NCBI RefSeq assembly: GCF_015223435.1
Contig: NZ_VHKO01000009.1
Span: 26,850 to 90,849, forward strand
Length of the DNA: 64,000 nt
Direction of reading: 5' to 3'
DNA from: Vibrio hibernica
Lineage (GTDB): Bacteria; Pseudomonadota; Gammaproteobacteria; Enterobacterales; Vibrionaceae
Positions 63,189 through 64,000 of the stretch are shown piece after piece (the stretch's first letter is position 1; every line of letters begins with the position of its first letter). Both the position numbers and the translations under genes were made by a program. The notes below the pieces were generated by a model. That model was not told the DNA's origin. It made no database searches and saw only the letters and a program-made list of their open reading frames with translations.

Positions 63189-64000
63189 TTACATATTTTC
63201 AGCTAAAGTTTCACCACAAATAAGCATCAACTGATCACGCATCCAAATATGGCCTTTATCTTTTTCACTTGATTCGTGCCAGCTTAAATAGCCTGCTGCT
63301 TTATTATTTTCAAATGGGTAAGCCAATACCTTATAGTTTGCTCGGTTTGGCATAATATCCATTAACCAACGAGGTACAACCGTCACTAATTCAGATTGAC
63401 TCACAACATAAAGAACGTTGGCTAATCCTGTCCCTTGATAAGAAGCTTGGCATCCACTTTCGATTCCATATACTCGCTCAGAAAAACTGCTGATACCATT
63501 TAATTTCGATAGTGTTGCATGCTTTTCCGCTAGAAACTCTTGCTCTGTTATCTCTAAACCAATGCGTGGATGGCTTGCAGAAACAACGACCACTAGTTCA
63601 TCGCTAAAAATTTCAGTACTTGAATATCCAGGTGCATCAAAACGTGCATAATCAATCACAAAATCAACTTCCTGATAACGTAATTTTTCGGCTAAATTAC
63701 TATCACACTCAGCATCAAGGTGAAGCTGAATACTTGGTTCTTTTCCTGCAATGCCACTCATTATTCGAGGTGCAAAGCGGATATCCGATGGGCTGCATAC
63801 TGCCAGCTTAAATATGCGATCTGAGGTGTCAGGTAGAAAAATTGAATTTGGTAATTCATTGCGAACTAATTGCAGAGCTTGACGTAGTGAACCAAACAAT
63901 TGGCGAGCACGTTGAGTGGGTTGGATCCCACGTCCATGACGCATAAATAATTCGTCATTAAACATAACTTTTAATCGAGCAACAGCATTACTAACCGCTG
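63189..64000 (-). CDS. leuO: LysR-family regulator LeuO, 5' end cut off by window edge
   Basis: LeuO is a LysR-type global regulator and antagonist of H-NS silencing. The visible part starts inside the DNA-binding helix (AVSNAVARLKVMFNDELFMRHGRG), continues IQPTQRARQLFGSLRQALQLVRNELP in parts, and covers the whole effector domain to the stop codon. Similarity to E. coli LeuO is strongest at the N-terminus and around YQGTGLANVLYVVSQSELV and LSWHESSEKDKGH. The N-terminus lies beyond position 64000. It lies upstream of ilvIH as in enterobacteria and vibrios, though here it is transcribed in the same direction as ilvI. Confidence 0.93.
   Translation of the reverse strand, partial: AVSNAVARLKVMFNDELFMRHGRGIQPTQRARQLFGSLRQALQLVRNELPNSIFLPDTSDRIFKLAVCSPSDIRFAPRIMSGIAGKEPSIQLHLDAECDSNLAEKLRYQEVDFVIDYARFDAPGYSSTEIFSDELVVVVSASHPRIGLEITEQEFLAEKHATLSKLNGISSFSERVYGIESGCQASYQGTGLANVLYVVSQSELVTVVPRWLMDIMPNRANYKVLAYPFENNKAAGYLSWHESSEKDKGHIWMRDQLMLICGETLAENM

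Overview
The window is a stretch of chromosome from a gamma-proteobacterium of the family Vibrionaceae, most likely Vibrio or a close relative. The basis is low-to-moderate GC, the block nudF-yqiB-cpdA-yqiA-parE-parC divergent from tolC, dciA lying divergent from secA beside lpxC, a division/wall cluster without ddlB, and glmS next to a DeoR-family gene. Species is not decided from sequence alone, and statements about gene order in other vibrios come from memory. Most of the window is conserved housekeeping DNA. The accessory material is limited to a short inverted-repeat element, an IS3 remnant with a foreign-looking oxidoreductase locus, and a relocated sugar block.

Regions. 1-8.5 kb, all minus strand: ispH (cut by the window edge), fkpB, a 194-bp MITE-like element, then the topoisomerase IV block (parC, parE) with yqiA, cpdA, yqiB and nudF. 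8.7-20.7 kb: tolC, hldE, glnE, a K+ channel, an inorganic triphosphatase, a DUF47-pit phosphate pair, an SH3 membrane protein and mutT. 20.8-41.3 kb: secA, dciA, lpxC and the dcw cluster read on the minus strand (rsmH-ftsL-ftsI-murE-murF-mraY-murD-ftsW-murG-murC-ftsQ-ftsA-ftsZ). This covers lipid II synthesis, septal synthesis and Z-ring assembly. mraZ, the usual first gene, is not there. 41.5-47.6 kb: RNase P RNA, a Pgl-type lactonase, rsmI, then lpoA-yraN-diaA-dolP on the plus strand.

47.6-50.3 kb is the clearest foreign patch. It holds the 3' end of an IS3-type transposase, an unassignable 550-bp stretch, and a GC-rich LysR gene divergent from an azoreductase. Directly upstream of the azoreductase is a fragment of a DODA-type dioxygenase that stays open in the same frame. 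50.5-58.2 kb is an amino-sugar/mannitol region: glmS (makes glucosamine-6-P), a DeoR-family regulator, nagB (degrades glucosamine-6-P) and mtlR-mtlD-mtlA, with candidate DeoR-family and CRP sites. 58.9-64 kb: pykF, ilvH-ilvI with a structured leader, and leuO cut by the window edge.

I found no complete novel defence, secretion or CRISPR system. The best leads are the MITE sitting between parC and its own terminator, the dioxygenase-azoreductase scar, the missing mraZ, the glmS/DeoR/nagB arrangement with shared TTTCG-type palindromes, and the alternative-pairing leader before ilvI.
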